Source of the DNA: Candidatus Limnocylindrales bacterium
GTDB lineage: Bacteria > Moduliflexota > Moduliflexia > Moduliflexales > JAUQPW01
NCBI GenBank assembly: GCA_035559535.1
Contig: DATMBG010000007.1
Location: 29,480 to 93,479 of the forward strand
Direction: 5' to 3'
Length of the DNA stretch: 64,000 nt
Under the pieces are notes generated by a model. The model was given only the letters and a program-made list of their open reading frames with translations. It had not been told where the DNA came from and ran no database searches. The position numbers and the translations under genes were made by a program. Positions 1-9,747 of this stretch are shown piece by piece. The stretch's first letter is position 1. The number at the start of each line of letters is the position of its first letter.

Positions 1-81
1 TGATCGGTTCGAAATCGTTTTGAACCTTCAGGTTTTGGCACAGAGCAGAGTCTTTTAATAGAGACTCAGGAGGAAAAGACG

Positions 82-1002
82 ATGAGCAAAGAATCAGTCT
101 TGAAGGGATCTCTTAGGTTGGTGATAACCCTCGTCATGGTAGTTTCTCTTAGTCAGGTAGCTCAACCGGCCTTTAAACCTGTCATTCATCGTCATGCATC
201 TGATCCGAAAGCCGCCTGGGTAAATTCTTATCAGATAGAGACCGGAAATGGAGTTATCGTCATCGATACGTCTTTGACGATTTCAGAAGGTAAAGCCATC
301 CGGGCAGAAATAGAGGCTCTGAAAAAACCCCTTTTAGCCATCCTTCTGACCCACGGTCATCCCGATCATACCAATGGCTTATCCGAAGTACTGGGATCGG
401 ATAACGTACCGGTCATAGCTACGGAAGGTGTGGATAAAGTTATGAGAACAACCTACACGCCAGAAAGAGAAGAAAGTGGTCGTAAGAGGTTCGGAGAGGA
501 GTGGCCACAAAAGAGAATCTTTCCGACAAAAACCCTTCGGGACGGAGAATCTATTACCCTGGATGGAGTTACGTTAACGGTTCACGATCTGGGTCCTGGG
601 GAATCCCATAGCGATTCTTACTGGGTCCTGGAAGGAGATGAAAAAGTTGCTTTTATCGGGGACGAGGTCATTAATAGAGCCCATGCCTATATGGCCGACG
701 GGCATAGTAGCCAATGGTTGAAGAATCTGGATCGGTTAAAAACCGAGCTTAAAGATATGAAGACAATTTACCCGGGTCATGGCGAACCAGGTTCCCTGGA
801 AATGCTGGATTGGGAGAAGACCTATATTCAGGCTTATAGAGAAGCCGTTAAATCGTTGGCAAAAGGACAACCCACCCTGACCGAGGAAGCTAAGAAGGAG
901 CTCCAGGCCAGGATGGAAGCCTTTTTACCCAATGCTCCGCTAACCTACCTCATTGTATGGGGAGCCGACCCCATTGCTGCCGAATTGGCCAATGAAAAAT
1001 AA
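82..1002 (+). CDS. Secreted metallo-beta-lactamase-fold hydrolase
   Basis: Probable Zn-dependent hydrolase of the MBL superfamily, exported by an N-terminal signal peptide (residues about 10-30, hydrophobic, ending near AQPA). All metal-site residues are visible: HGHPDH at 91-96, His176 in GESHSD, Asp194 in FIGD and His233 in PGHGEP. The start is set by AGGAGG about 8 bases upstream. A paralogue of the same length (306 aa) and high similarity lies at 28953-29873 on the other strand. The substrate is unknown; the fold covers lactonases, beta-lactamases and thioesterases. It ends just before an intradiol dioxygenase gene and is probably co-transcribed with it. Confidence 0.85.
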   Translation: MSKESVLKGSLRLVITLVMVVSLSQVAQPAFKPVIHRHASDPKAAWVNSYQIETGNGVIVIDTSLTISEGKAIRAEIEALKKPLLAILLTHGHPDHTNGLSEVLGSDNVPVIATEGVDKVMRTTYTPEREESGRKRFGEEWPQKRIFPTKTLRDGESITLDGVTLTVHDLGPGESHSDSYWVLEGDEKVAFIGDEVINRAHAYMADGHSSQWLKNLDRLKTELKDMKTIYPGHGEPGSLEMLDWEKTYIQAYREAVKSLAKGQPTLTEEAKKELQARMEAFLPNAPLTYLIVWGADPIAAELANEK

Positions 1003-1024
1003 ACCGAGAGGAGGATTAAAATCT

Positions 1025-1645
1025 ATGAAAAACTCTAAACCCTTTAACCAGACCCGTCGTGAATTTTTGCAAGCTTGTTTTACAATACCGGCTATAGGCG
1101 CAATGGTACTACACGATGGGTTAGAGGTTATTGCCCAGACACAAGAATTACCGCCAACTCCGGCTTGTGGGGATGAGGAGGACCTCACTCCATCCAACGC
1201 AGAAGGTCCTTTTTTCAAACCTAAATCTCCCAGGCGGACTTCGTTACTGGAACCGGGTATTACAGGGACTAAACTCATCGTTACAGGATACGTTCTTTCG
1301 ACAGATTGTAAGCCGATTACGGGAGCCCTTTTAGACTTTTGGCATGCAGACGCCAAAGGCGTCTACGATAATGTGGGCTACAAATTGCGAGGCCACCAGT
1401 TCTCTGATGAAGCCGGACGCTATCATCTGGAAACCATTGTTCCCGGGCTATATCCAGGAAGGACGCGCCACATCCATGTAAAAGTCCAGGCACCCAATAA
1501 ACCGATTCTGACTACCCAGCTCTACTTTCCCGGAGAGCAACTTAACCAGACCGATTTTATCTTTAGACCTGAGCTACTCATGAAAGTTCAGGATTCCAAC
1601 GAAGGCAAGACGGCTACATTTAACTTTGTTCTGGATGTGAGTTAG
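1025..1645 (+). CDS. Tat-exported intradiol ring-cleavage dioxygenase
   Basis: A 206-aa protein of the catechol/protocatechuate intradiol dioxygenase family, which cleaves an ortho-dihydroxy aromatic ring with non-haem Fe(III). The four family iron ligands appear as Tyr114 (KGVYDN), Tyr143 (GLYPGR), His149 and His151 (RHIHV). The N-terminus carries a twin-arginine motif, TRREFLQA, with a hydrophobic stretch after it, so the enzyme should be exported folded with its iron. An in-frame start at 953 would overlap the previous gene; ATG 1025, preceded by GAGGAGG, is preferred because it puts the Tat motif near the N-terminus. The substrate cannot be told from sequence. Confidence 0.85.
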   Translation: MKNSKPFNQTRREFLQACFTIPAIGAMVLHDGLEVIAQTQELPPTPACGDEEDLTPSNAEGPFFKPKSPRRTSLLEPGITGTKLIVTGYVLSTDCKPITGALLDFWHADAKGVYDNVGYKLRGHQFSDEAGRYHLETIVPGLYPGRTRHIHVKVQAPNKPILTTQLYFPGEQLNQTDFIFRPELLMKVQDSNEGKTATFNFVLDVS

Positions 1646-1660
1646 TAAAACGAGAGCTCT

Positions 1661-2752
1661 ATGAACCAGGATCGTGTTTTCAACGCTAAAAGGCGTAAAC
1701 TTTTACGGAAGTATATCCCTCTTAGCGAGAATATAGTCACTCTGGGGCTCTTTGGTATTCTGATAGGTATAAGTCTCTGGGTCTTTGCCCAGAGACACCA
1801 CTATGATCCTAAAGAGCGGACCCTTTCCCCGGAACAACTCCTGCAAAGCTCCCATCCAGAAAAACTGTATACCCCGCCCTTAAAACCCTGGGTGGAGCCG
1901 GGGATGGATATCAAACCTGCCACCGCCGACCTGGGTATATTTCCCGAGACCATCCTGGATCAGGACTGGCAGCTCGCGTCTCGTTTGAAACAGTTCAATC
2001 CGAACAATCTTTTTGAAAAGATCGACGGAGAAGCTGAAAAATTCATTCGACAAGGATTTAAGTCGCTGTATTATATCGTATTAAAATCAAAGGATGACGG
2101 AAGTGAATTGTCGATTGAGCTTTTTGATCAGGGTAGTACCACAGGAAGTATAGGGATTTTTTCGGATCATTGGTCCGATGATAAGGAGATTCAACAGAAT
2201 GGTCCGGTGACCTTTTTCAAAACCTCCAACGGAGTCATTGGAAGAAAAGGCAGGTACTTTTTTAGAATAGCCGGAGATCGGGAAAGTGAAAAGATCCGCA
2301 AAAAATCCGAACAGGTGGCTGGAGCCTTTTCCCAATTAGAAGAACCTGAGGAAAGTGTTTCAGAGGAGTTTCAAATCCTCAGCCGGGGGTTGGAGATTCC
2401 CTCCAGCCTGATCACATTTCAAAGTAAGAACGTTTTTCAATTTGATTTTCTCAAAGATTTTTGGTTTGGCCAATTCAATCCCAACGATCCTGCCCGAGCT
2501 TTTGTTCATCAAGCGGGGTCCCCGGAGGAAGCCAAAAAGCTGTTCGAGGAAATCCTCAATGAACAGAGCCTCGACTATGAGAAGGTTGAAGAGACAGTAT
2601 GGGGGGTCATACTGCAACATAATTATTTGAAAAACTATTTTGTGATAAGTCAGCAAGGTTCTTTTATCTTCGGGATTGAAAACCTGGCCGACAAAAACCA
2701 AATTCAACCGATCATGGAGAAATTTGTAAGGGGGTTTCAGCATGGGCAGTAA
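1661..2752 (+). CDS. Membrane-anchored DUF6599-like protein
   Basis: A 363-aa protein with one N-terminal transmembrane helix (about residues 27-45) and a long extracytoplasmic part. The segment around residues 115-200 (EKIDGEAEKFIRQGF, then FDQGSTTGSIGIFS, then GVIGRKGRYFFRIAG) resembles DUF6599 proteins, and a weaker second copy may follow at 250-360. No catalytic motif is seen. Its 3' end overlaps the next gene by 11 bases, so it is translationally coupled to the DUF362 and polyferredoxin genes. I infer a structural or accessory role in that redox module; the function is unknown. Confidence 0.6.
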   Translation: MNQDRVFNAKRRKLLRKYIPLSENIVTLGLFGILIGISLWVFAQRHHYDPKERTLSPEQLLQSSHPEKLYTPPLKPWVEPGMDIKPATADLGIFPETILDQDWQLASRLKQFNPNNLFEKIDGEAEKFIRQGFKSLYYIVLKSKDDGSELSIELFDQGSTTGSIGIFSDHWSDDKEIQQNGPVTFFKTSNGVIGRKGRYFFRIAGDRESEKIRKKSEQVAGAFSQLEEPEESVSEEFQILSRGLEIPSSLITFQSKNVFQFDFLKDFWFGQFNPNDPARAFVHQAGSPEEAKKLFEEILNEQSLDYEKVEETVWGVILQHNYLKNYFVISQQGSFIFGIENLADKNQIQPIMEKFVRGFQHGQ

Positions 2753-3776
2753 AAAATATCCACATGCAGACTATCAAAAAGAACCTGTAAGCCGGCGAGA
2801 GTTTATCAAACAGGGGGTTGCCGTTGCAGCCATGAGCGCGGCAGCAGGCTATTTGATGCTGGCTCCTGAAAACTACCCTCTCTCATTAAGAGACGTTACC
2901 GGCTTACGAAGTCAACCTAAAGAAAAACCATTTCAATTACCCGATTTTCGGGTCCCCAAGGAAGCCGGGGTTTTTGATATCGGTATAGGCCGGAAGGGAA
3001 GTATAGGTGTTAAACTGAGAAAAGCCCTGGATGCCATTGGTGGAATCACCCGATACATAAAACCCGGAGATGTGGTTCTCATCAAACCCAATGTCGCCTT
3101 TGATCGCCCACCCATGTTAGGAGCCACCACTAATCCGGAGATCATTGAAGAGCTGATCCGTCTTTTATTGGTAGAGGGTCGCGCTCGAGAAGTGCGGGTG
3201 GCCGATAATCCCATTGAATCGCCCGTAGATTGTTTCGCCAAGAGCGGAATTCGTTTAGCTACCGAACGCGCAGGAGGGAAGGTTTATCTTCCGGATAGTA
3301 ATGCCTTCGAAATTTTGTACACCCCTGGTGCCACGTTAATCGAACGATGGCCTTTTTTCAAAAGACCCTTTCAGAATGTAAATAAAGTCATCGGGGTGGC
3401 TCCGGTGAAGGATCATAATCTCTGCTATGCTTCCATGGGAATCAAAAACTGGTACGGGCTCCTGGGGGGTCGCCGGAATCAGTTCCATCAGAATATCCAT
3501 GAAATTGTCTCGGATCTGTCTATCATGATCAAACCAACTTTGACGATTCTGGATGGAACTCGCATTCTAATGAAAAACGGCCCTACCGGAGGCGATCCCT
3601 CAGATGTTAAACCGGCAGATGTGATTATGGCCGGGGTTGATCCGGTCGCCATGGATGCCTGGGCCTTTGAAAATCTTCTGGAACGAAAGGAAAAACTCCC
3701 GGAGTATCTTTACAAAGCCGAGCAAAAGGGAAGCGGAAAGATAGATTTCCGGGGAAGAATCAAGGAGGTTGTATGA
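2742..3776 (+). CDS. Tat-exported DUF362 protein
   Basis: A 344-aa DUF362 family protein. It has a twin-arginine signal (SRREFIKQG, residues 17-25, followed by an Ala-rich helix). The family core is seen at [10 protein letters not shown] (about 115) and in the region ending VRVADNP (about 155), and in [19 protein letters not shown] near the C-terminus. No 4Fe-4S ferredoxin motif is present, unlike longer DUF362 proteins. It overlaps the previous gene by 11 bases and the next by 4 (ATGA). DUF362 members often neighbour iron-sulfur proteins; the biochemical role is not established. Confidence 0.75.
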   Translation: MGSKKYPHADYQKEPVSRREFIKQGVAVAAMSAAAGYLMLAPENYPLSLRDVTGLRSQPKEKPFQLPDFRVPKEAGVFDIGIGRKGSIGVKLRKALDAIGGITRYIKPGDVVLIKPNVAFDRPPMLGATTNPEIIEELIRLLLVEGRAREVRVADNPIESPVDCFAKSGIRLATERAGGKVYLPDSNAFEILYTPGATLIERWPFFKRPFQNVNKVIGVAPVKDHNLCYASMGIKNWYGLLGGRRNQFHQNIHEIVSDLSIMIKPTLTILDGTRILMKNGPTGGDPSDVKPADVIMAGVDPVAMDAWAFENLLERKEKLPEYLYKAEQKGSGKIDFRGRIKEVV

Positions 3777-5419
3777 GTCTATCCAGACCCGTTACCCTTC
3801 AAGAAAAAACACGAAAATTCTTACGCCTCACGCAGGTACGGGTTTTTTCCCAGGTGGTATTCTTCGGATTGTTCCTATTTTCAGTCTGGGCAACCTGGAC
3901 CTCTCGCCTGGAAGGTTATCCTGTTTCCAGGCTTTTGGAAATGGATCCCCTGGTTGCAGTTTCTACGGCCTTGTCTACCGGATATATCTACCGGTACCTG
4001 GGATGGGCCCTGGGAATTATCGTACTGACCTTCCTCTTTGGAAGGGTTTTCTGTAACTGGATCTGTCCGTTTGGAACCTTACATCAATTTGTAAATTACC
4101 TTTTTAATATCCAACCCAACTCAAAACGGATCGAGCAAAACCGATATCACCCGGCTCAGTATTTTAAATACGCCATCCTGGTGGTTTTTTTGATTATGGC
4201 GGCATTGGGAGCCCTCCAGATTGGGCTGTTAGATCCTATTGTCATGATGTATCGGGGTTTTGCAACTTTTGTATCTTCAGCCTGGAACATGCTGATAAGC
4301 GCTATAACCCCCCTCTTTGCCAGGGTCAGAATCGAAGCCTCCTGGTCGGATACTTTAAAGTTCTCTCCGGGTGTAGCCCACAGGGTTTTTGTGGGATCCT
4401 TTTGGATTGGTTTATGGTTTCTCCTTTTTGTAGCTTTAAATCTTTGGAAACCCAGGTTTTTCTGCCGATTCGTTTGTCCTTTGGGAGCTTTTTTGGGGGT
4501 ACTTGCCCGTTACTCGCTCTTTAGAATCAATCGAGATGTCACAAAATGCACCGACTGTAACCTGTGCCTGACCCGCTGTGAAGGGGCTGCAGATCCCCAA
4601 AGTATGGTCCGAAAAAGCGAGTGTTTTTCTTGTATGAATTGTATCGACGATTGTCCGGAAGATGCACTCCAATTTACCATGATGGGACTGGATAGGAAAC
4701 AGGTAGTTGAAGCCCCGGATATCTCCCGACGTCGCCTCGTTTTTGCCGGGATTACCGGATTGCTGGCTTTTCCTCTACTTCGAAATAATGGAACCGCCAC
4801 CGATGAGAATTTCTCTCCCCACATGATTCGACCGCCCGGTTCGGTAGCCGAGCCTGAATTTTTAAAAAAATGTATCAAGTGCGATCAGTGTATTAACATG
4901 TGCCCCACCAACGTTCTGCAACCGGCAACCCTCAAGGAAGGGGGTTTTGAAACGCTCTGGACCCCCGTTATGAATTTCAATATCGGTCATTGCCAGCTTA
5001 ACTGTACCCTCTGTTCCGAAGTTTGTCCCACCGGAGCCATTCGTAAAATCACCGTCGCTGAAAAACTGGGTAAGGGTGAGTATACCCAGAAAGGACCCAT
5101 TGTCCTGGGAACTGCTTTTATCAACACCACCCGATGTCTCCCCTGGGCGAACCAGATTCCCTGTGTGGTGTGCGAAGAGGTTTGTCCTGTTTCACCCAAA
5201 GCCATACAGACCATCGATGAAGAAGTCAAAGATGTTTTTGGGAAAAGGGTCATCCTGAATAAACCTTTTATCGTTCCAGATTTATGCATCGGCTGTGGTA
5301 TCTGCCAGCATGAGTGCCCAGTTCAGGACGACCCTGCGGTTTATGTAACCGCCATCGGGGAAAGTCGATCCAAGAGCCGCAGACTTTTACTCCATTTCAG
5401 GAGTAGTACAAGTAACTGA
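3773..5419 (+). CDS. NapH-NapG-type fusion: membrane polyferredoxin with internal Tat motif
   Basis: A 548-aa iron-sulfur protein. Residues 1-300 resemble NapH/MauN: several membrane helices, two CxxxCP motifs (C94/C98 and C231/C235) and two cytoplasmic 4Fe-4S clusters (from C259 and C274). Residues about 308-325 form an internal twin-arginine segment (SRRRLVFAG plus a hydrophobic stretch). Residues 340-535 resemble NapG, with RPPG followed by four Cys-rich cluster motifs ([42 protein letters not shown]). I infer a quinol-to-periplasm electron conduit made as one chain. It is coupled to the DUF362 gene by a 4-base overlap. The terminal acceptor is unknown. Confidence 0.8.
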   Translation: MSLSRPVTLQEKTRKFLRLTQVRVFSQVVFFGLFLFSVWATWTSRLEGYPVSRLLEMDPLVAVSTALSTGYIYRYLGWALGIIVLTFLFGRVFCNWICPFGTLHQFVNYLFNIQPNSKRIEQNRYHPAQYFKYAILVVFLIMAALGALQIGLLDPIVMMYRGFATFVSSAWNMLISAITPLFARVRIEASWSDTLKFSPGVAHRVFVGSFWIGLWFLLFVALNLWKPRFFCRFVCPLGAFLGVLARYSLFRINRDVTKCTDCNLCLTRCEGAADPQSMVRKSECFSCMNCIDDCPEDALQFTMMGLDRKQVVEAPDISRRRLVFAGITGLLAFPLLRNNGTATDENFSPHMIRPPGSVAEPEFLKKCIKCDQCINMCPTNVLQPATLKEGGFETLWTPVMNFNIGHCQLNCTLCSEVCPTGAIRKITVAEKLGKGEYTQKGPIVLGTAFINTTRCLPWANQIPCVVCEEVCPVSPKAIQTIDEEVKDVFGKRVILNKPFIVPDLCIGCGICQHECPVQDDPAVYVTAIGESRSKSRRLLLHFRSSTSN

Positions 5420-5430
5420 GGAACGGAGGT

Positions 5431-5520
5431 TTTGGGACGTGGAGACATTGAGACGCGGAGACTAGGAGACACGGAGACGCGGGGAAATGTCTCAATGTCT
5501 CCGCGTCTCCGTGTCCCAAA
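5431..5520. repeat. Quasi-palindrome made of GGAGAC words
   Basis: The gap between the polyferredoxin and aldo/keto reductase genes is a quasi-palindrome. The outer arm TTTGGGAC at 5431 pairs with GTCCCAAA ending at 5520. The arms are built from near-tandem copies of GGAGACGCG/GGAGACACG and their complements. A further partial copy of the right arm follows at 5521-5532. No coding sense or terminator T-run is seen. Confidence 0.8.
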
Positions 5521-5547
5521 GTTCCCGTGTCCCAGAGGATATTTGCC

Positions 5548-6783
5548 ATGGAAGAAAAAAATATCGGACGTCGAGGTTTTCTTAAAACTGTCACTCTGAC
5601 CGCAGCCGGGATCCTTACCACCAGTTCTTGCTCAGAAACGGCAAACAAACCCTCTAAAACGGCGGAATCCTCCACCGAGACAGCAACAGCCGAACAACCT
5701 GCCGAATCACCGGCCATGCCTGTCCGGGAGTTGGGTAAAACCGGGGTCAAAATTCCCATTTTGGGATTGGGAACTTCTCAAAGCCTGGATCCCGTTTATG
5801 ACAAAGTCATGCATCTTTGCTTTAAAGAAGGAGTAACCTATCTGGATACGGCTCTTTCCTATGGCTGGGGAGCTTCCCATCGAGCTATTGCCAACTTTAT
5901 TAAGCAAATCGGAGATCGAAAAAAAGTCTGGATTACTTCAAAATCAGGAAATCGAACTCCTGAAGGTCTTATCGCCGATATCGATAAATGCCTGGCCGAA
6001 TTGCAAACCGATTATCTGGATTTGTATCTCATGCACGGAATTGATGATATCGGTATGTTAGATAAAGCTTTTATCGAAGCAGGAGACAGGTTACGTAAGT
6101 CTGGAAAAACCAGGTTTTTTGGCTTTTCCTGTCATGGCGGAGATGTTGTGAAACTCTTGAATAAAGCTGCAGAGGTCGGTGGAATTGATGCCATTCTTTT
6201 CCGCTATAATTTTCGACAGTACGGAGATCGGGAGTTAAACCTGGCCATAGATGCCTGTAGTAAAGCCGGCATCGGCCTGCTGGCTATGAAAACCATGGCA
6301 TCGGTTCCAGGGGATATTGAAAAGGTTGTGGAATTTCGTTCCCAGAACTTTACCTTAGGTCAGGCCAAGCTAAAATCTGTTTGGGCGGATACACGGATAG
6401 CGTCTATTATTTCCGAGATGGATAGTGTTAAAATTGCCCGTGAGAACATTGCAGCCGCCAAGTCTCAAAAAACCATCAAAGCAGAAGAAATGCATCAATT
6501 GAATCGGCTGGCAGCACTTACAGCCAGCTATGCCTGTAATGGATGTTCTCATCTTTGTGAATCGGCTGTAAATGGAAAGATAGCCATTGCCGACTCCTTG
6601 AGGTATTTGATGTATTATGAATGTTACGGTAAACAAGCCCGTGCCCGGGAACTCTATCAGGCCCTTCCTTTGGAGGCCAGAAACTTTGACATCGAAGACT
6701 TGAAAAAAGCCAGTGCGGTTTGCCCCCAAAAGATCGATATTGCCGCTCGATTAAGTAAAGCCAGGTCCTTGCTGGCCGGTTAA
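5548..6783 (+). CDS. Tat-exported aldo/keto reductase with C-terminal cysteine cluster
   Basis: A 411-aa member of the aldo/keto reductase family. The catalytic tetrad is seen as Asp100, Tyr105, Lys132 and His163. A twin-arginine signal opens the protein (GRRGFLKT) with a Cys in SSCSE that could be a lipobox. The C-terminus has CNGCSHLC and a later CPQ motif, as in aldo/keto reductases carrying a 4Fe-4S cluster. ATG 5548, 9 bases after AGAGGA, is preferred over GTG 5527, which lies in the upstream palindrome. It follows the FeS module and may exchange electrons with it (inference). Confidence 0.8.
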   Translation: MEEKNIGRRGFLKTVTLTAAGILTTSSCSETANKPSKTAESSTETATAEQPAESPAMPVRELGKTGVKIPILGLGTSQSLDPVYDKVMHLCFKEGVTYLDTALSYGWGASHRAIANFIKQIGDRKKVWITSKSGNRTPEGLIADIDKCLAELQTDYLDLYLMHGIDDIGMLDKAFIEAGDRLRKSGKTRFFGFSCHGGDVVKLLNKAAEVGGIDAILFRYNFRQYGDRELNLAIDACSKAGIGLLAMKTMASVPGDIEKVVEFRSQNFTLGQAKLKSVWADTRIASIISEMDSVKIARENIAAAKSQKTIKAEEMHQLNRLAALTASYACNGCSHLCESAVNGKIAIADSLRYLMYYECYGKQARARELYQALPLEARNFDIEDLKKASAVCPQKIDIAARLSKARSLLAG

Positions 6784-6936
6784 TTTAAGTTCTTCTTCTT
6801 CAATTGGAAATGGCCTGACCCGTGGACGTTTCTGATTTTTCCGTTGACTTTCTGTAAACTCTGAGATATGGAACAGTTCTAGAAGAGGTAGAAAAAATTG
6901 TTTTTTAGAAGTCACCTAAATTAAAGGAGATGGGCC

Positions 6937-8028
6937 ATGAATACCTATCGAAGTGATGTGGTCGGTAGCCTGTTGCGTCCGGACTATCTGAAAGAAGCTC
7001 GGGAACGCTATGAGTCGGGAGCCCTCAGTGATGCAGCGTTCAAGCGAATTGAGGACCGGGCCGTTGACGAAGCCGTTGCTCTCCAAATTCGTGCAGGGGT
7101 GGATGTAATCAGTGATGGGGAGATGCGACGATATGCTTTCTTCGGTCATCTTATCGATGCGGTGGAAGGGTTTGATAAATTTGGTGGCTGGGCTATCCCT
7201 TTTCGAGATGAGCAAGGGACGGAACTGGTTTTTAAACGACCTGTGGTGGTCTCCCGCTTGCGGAGACGGCGCCACCTGTGTGCCGAAGAATTTACCTATC
7301 TTCGGGCTCGTACCGACCGCCCTGCTAAGGCTACATTAATCAGCGCTCAACAGGCGGCAGCCTATTACGAGCCCGAGAAATCGAGGGGAGCCTATGCTAC
7401 CATCGATGCTTATTTATCCGACCTGGTGGATATCCTGCGTGAAGAAGTAGCTGAATTGATCCGTCTGGGTTGTACCTATATCCAGATCGATAGTCCGCAA
7501 TATGCCGCCTTGGTGGATCCTCAACACCGTGAAGGATATCGGCAGCGAGGTAACGACCCGGATCGTCTTCTTGATCGGTGTATTGAAATGGATAATGCCG
7601 TGATCGGTAACCATCCCGGGATTCTCTTCGCATTACATATCTGTCGAGGGAACTACCGGAGCAAGTTCCACAGCCGGGGGGATTATGGACCGATCACCAA
7701 AGTTTTCCGTCATACCCACTTTCAACGCTTTCTGCTGGAATATGACGATGCACGTTCAGGAGGCTTCGAGCCGTTACAATATGTTCCTGAGGACAGAACC
7801 GTCGTTCTTGGATTGGTGACCACCAAGAAAGCCGAACTTGAAAGCAAAGAAGAGTTGAAACGACGCATTCGGGAAGCCCAGGCTTTCATCCCCCTGGAGA
7901 GGTTAGCCTTGAGTACCCAGTGTGGATTTGCCTCAACCCTGGAGGGGAATCTCCTCACACCTGCAGATCAGGAAGCCAAGTTACGCCTTGTGGCCGAAAC
8001 TGCTCGGGAAGTATGGGGCGAATCCTGA
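6937..8028 (+). CDS. MetE-like cobalamin-independent methyltransferase family protein
   Basis: A 363-aa protein similar to the C-terminal catalytic half of cobalamin-independent methionine synthase. It opens with the family pattern DVVGSLLRP, has ISDGEMRR near residue 65, and shows the probable zinc ligands in HICRGN (His, Cys) and STQCGF (Cys). The N-terminal half of true MetE is absent, so methionine synthesis is not assured; such stand-alone proteins often sit in catabolic clusters. An AAAGGAG site precedes the ATG. It stands before a LigB-type dioxygenase with a 47-base gap, so a methyl-transfer or demethylation step in aromatic breakdown is plausible but unproven. Confidence 0.75.
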   Translation: MNTYRSDVVGSLLRPDYLKEARERYESGALSDAAFKRIEDRAVDEAVALQIRAGVDVISDGEMRRYAFFGHLIDAVEGFDKFGGWAIPFRDEQGTELVFKRPVVVSRLRRRRHLCAEEFTYLRARTDRPAKATLISAQQAAAYYEPEKSRGAYATIDAYLSDLVDILREEVAELIRLGCTYIQIDSPQYAALVDPQHREGYRQRGNDPDRLLDRCIEMDNAVIGNHPGILFALHICRGNYRSKFHSRGDYGPITKVFRHTHFQRFLLEYDDARSGGFEPLQYVPEDRTVVLGLVTTKKAELESKEELKRRIREAQAFIPLERLALSTQCGFASTLEGNLLTPADQEAKLRLVAETAREVWGES

Positions 8029-8075
8029 AAGAAGGATCTGTTCATAAGATTTTTCAAACCTGAAAGGAGATAAAA

Positions 8076-8906
8076 ATGACCGGAGGAGTTATTGCAAGTG
8101 CTGTAGCGTCGCATACCCCCAGAATGGCCTTTGAGGAAAAAACCCCAGAATTTCAACGGGGTTTGGTCATGGGTTCTAAGGAAATGGGCGCCGCGTTGCG
8201 GGCTTTGCAACCGGATTTGTTTGTTATCAACTCGGCACACTGGGTTTCCAGCTTTAACTGGTACGCAACCTGTCAGAATCCCCATGAAGGGATCTGTGTA
8301 GCTGAGGAGGCACCGGATCTGATTCCCGGAATTCCTTATAGACGTAAAGGAGACCCGGAATTTGCCAGGGTCTTTGTGGAGACTCTGCAACGCGCCGGCA
8401 TCCCTTGTTTTCGTAATGAATCGCCCCATTACGAATGGGATTATGGGGCCTTGGTACCCCTCCTCTACCTCGACCCGGAGGCGACGATACCCGTTGTGGA
8501 AATTCCTACCTGCCTTTCTGCAGATCATGGGGAATGCTTACGTGTCGGACAGCTTATCCACGCAATCGGCAAAGAAACCGGTCGACGCATTATATTTATC
8601 GCAAGTTGCGCTTTATCCCATAAAATCGTGCGGGGACCCCATTTATGGCCTACCCCTGAGCGGATCGAGATGGACCACCGCTTTATGGATTTAATGCAAC
8701 AGGGTCATATTTCCCAATTACTGGCCTGGTTCCCTGAGTACAGCCGTGATGCCGTTGCCGAGATGGGGGGTCGTGTCCTCGCCACGATGCTGGGGACTTT
8801 AGAGGCACTCGCTCAGGAAGGCGTTAAACTAACCGGTCGAAAATACGGTGACTATGCTCCATCATCCGGTAGCGGTAATGCAAATATTGCCGTATATCCC
8901 ATTTAA
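8076..8906 (+). CDS. LigB-superfamily extradiol dioxygenase
   Basis: A 276-aa class III extradiol ring-cleavage dioxygenase-like protein. The metal-binding and catalytic histidines of the family appear in ASHTPRM (near residue 11), NSAHWV (near 51) and SPHYEWDYG (near 122), and IASCALSHK near 185 matches the last His region. AAAGGAG precedes the start. It shares the strand with the MetE-like gene upstream and a carboxymuconolactone-decarboxylase-like gene downstream. The substrate is probably an aromatic diol, but non-dioxygenase members such as MEMO and AMMECR1 relatives exist. Confidence 0.78.
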   Translation: MTGGVIASAVASHTPRMAFEEKTPEFQRGLVMGSKEMGAALRALQPDLFVINSAHWVSSFNWYATCQNPHEGICVAEEAPDLIPGIPYRRKGDPEFARVFVETLQRAGIPCFRNESPHYEWDYGALVPLLYLDPEATIPVVEIPTCLSADHGECLRVGQLIHAIGKETGRRIIFIASCALSHKIVRGPHLWPTPERIEMDHRFMDLMQQGHISQLLAWFPEYSRDAVAEMGGRVLATMLGTLEALAQEGVKLTGRKYGDYAPSSGSGNANIAVYPI

Positions 8907-8918
8907 TCGTCCAGGGTG

Positions 8919-8947
8919 TTGACTTTAAGGTAAGTAACAAATAAGGT
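8919..8947 (+). promoter_or_regulatory. Possible sigma70-type promoter
   Basis: TTGACT at 8919-8924 and TAAGGT at 8942-8947 are 17 bases apart, upstream of the carboxymuconolactone-decarboxylase-like gene. A small perfect hairpin (CGGAGG, loop AA, CCTCCG) follows at 8964-8977. The -10 box is poor, so this is weak. Confidence 0.3.
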
Positions 8948-9074
8948 AAAATGCCATCTCAACCGGAGGAACCTCCGATTTGTTCTACAGATAGGGCGAT
9001 GTCCCGATTCAGGGAAATTACCCTCTAACTCTCAATACCCCTGAACCTGAACCCCTATAGCTGTGAAAGAAAAC

Positions 9075-9443
9075 ATGTCAAAGAAAGAACAATATGAAAA
9101 GCGTTATGAGGATCTCATCGGTTTTGTACCCCCACGGATTCAGCATCGGATCGCCCTGGGTCTTGAAGTGGATCCGGACCTTCTGGATCAGGTAGAAGAG
9201 CTTCGTGCACGTGCCATGTACCCAAAGTCAATGGATATTAAGACGGCCCAATTGATCCTGTTTGCCGTGTTACTATCCCAGATTTCCCCTGCTTCCGAAT
9301 ATCACGCACGTGCTGCCGTACGCGCCGGAGCGACCCGTGAGGAATTACACGATGTTGCAGGACTGGTCTTTTTGTTTCGCGGTCTCCCCGCGTTTAACCT
9401 GGCGGCCGAAGTCATCAACAAAATTTTTCCACCCCGGGAATAA
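9075..9443 (+). CDS. Carboxymuconolactone decarboxylase / AhpD-like small protein
   Basis: A 122-aa all-helical protein matching the carboxymuconolactone decarboxylase family (SEYHARAAVRAGATREEL, then VAGLVFLFRGLPAFN). The redox CxxC of AhpD is absent, so this is not a peroxidase; a decarboxylase or binding role is likelier. ATG 9075 is taken; an in-frame GTG at 9063 would add four residues. Its place after the LigB-type gene suggests work on ring-cleavage products. Confidence 0.7.
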   Translation: MSKKEQYEKRYEDLIGFVPPRIQHRIALGLEVDPDLLDQVEELRARAMYPKSMDIKTAQLILFAVLLSQISPASEYHARAAVRAGATREELHDVAGLVFLFRGLPAFNLAAEVINKIFPPRE

Positions 9444-9747
9444 TACCATTTCTACGTTGAAATATCCCTTAAACGGTAGGGGGATCCAGTGGGGCTGTCT
9501 TGTTTAAGGACGATCCTGGATGATCACCTTGTAGATTACAGGTTATATGATATGATATTTCTATCTGGGTCTGGTATAACAAGTTGAGGAGGACCCTTTA
9601 AGGAGGCCCTTAACGGGAAAAAGGTTAAATCTATTTTTTCGCACCTCCAACTCGATCTATAATTTTGAAGTTTTGTATAATGGTTCCGTTCCTGCCTCAG
9701 GTTCCATTCAACAAAAGTAGAGTTTGATGAAAGGAGAATAAAAAGCC
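9444..9747. other. Intergenic region with no recognised gene
   Basis: About 300 bases between two + strand genes. I see no coding sense and no strong terminator. GAGGAGG and AAGGAGG occur near 9586-9605 but no open frame follows. A GAAAGGAG site at the right end serves the VOC gene. Confidence 0.5.
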
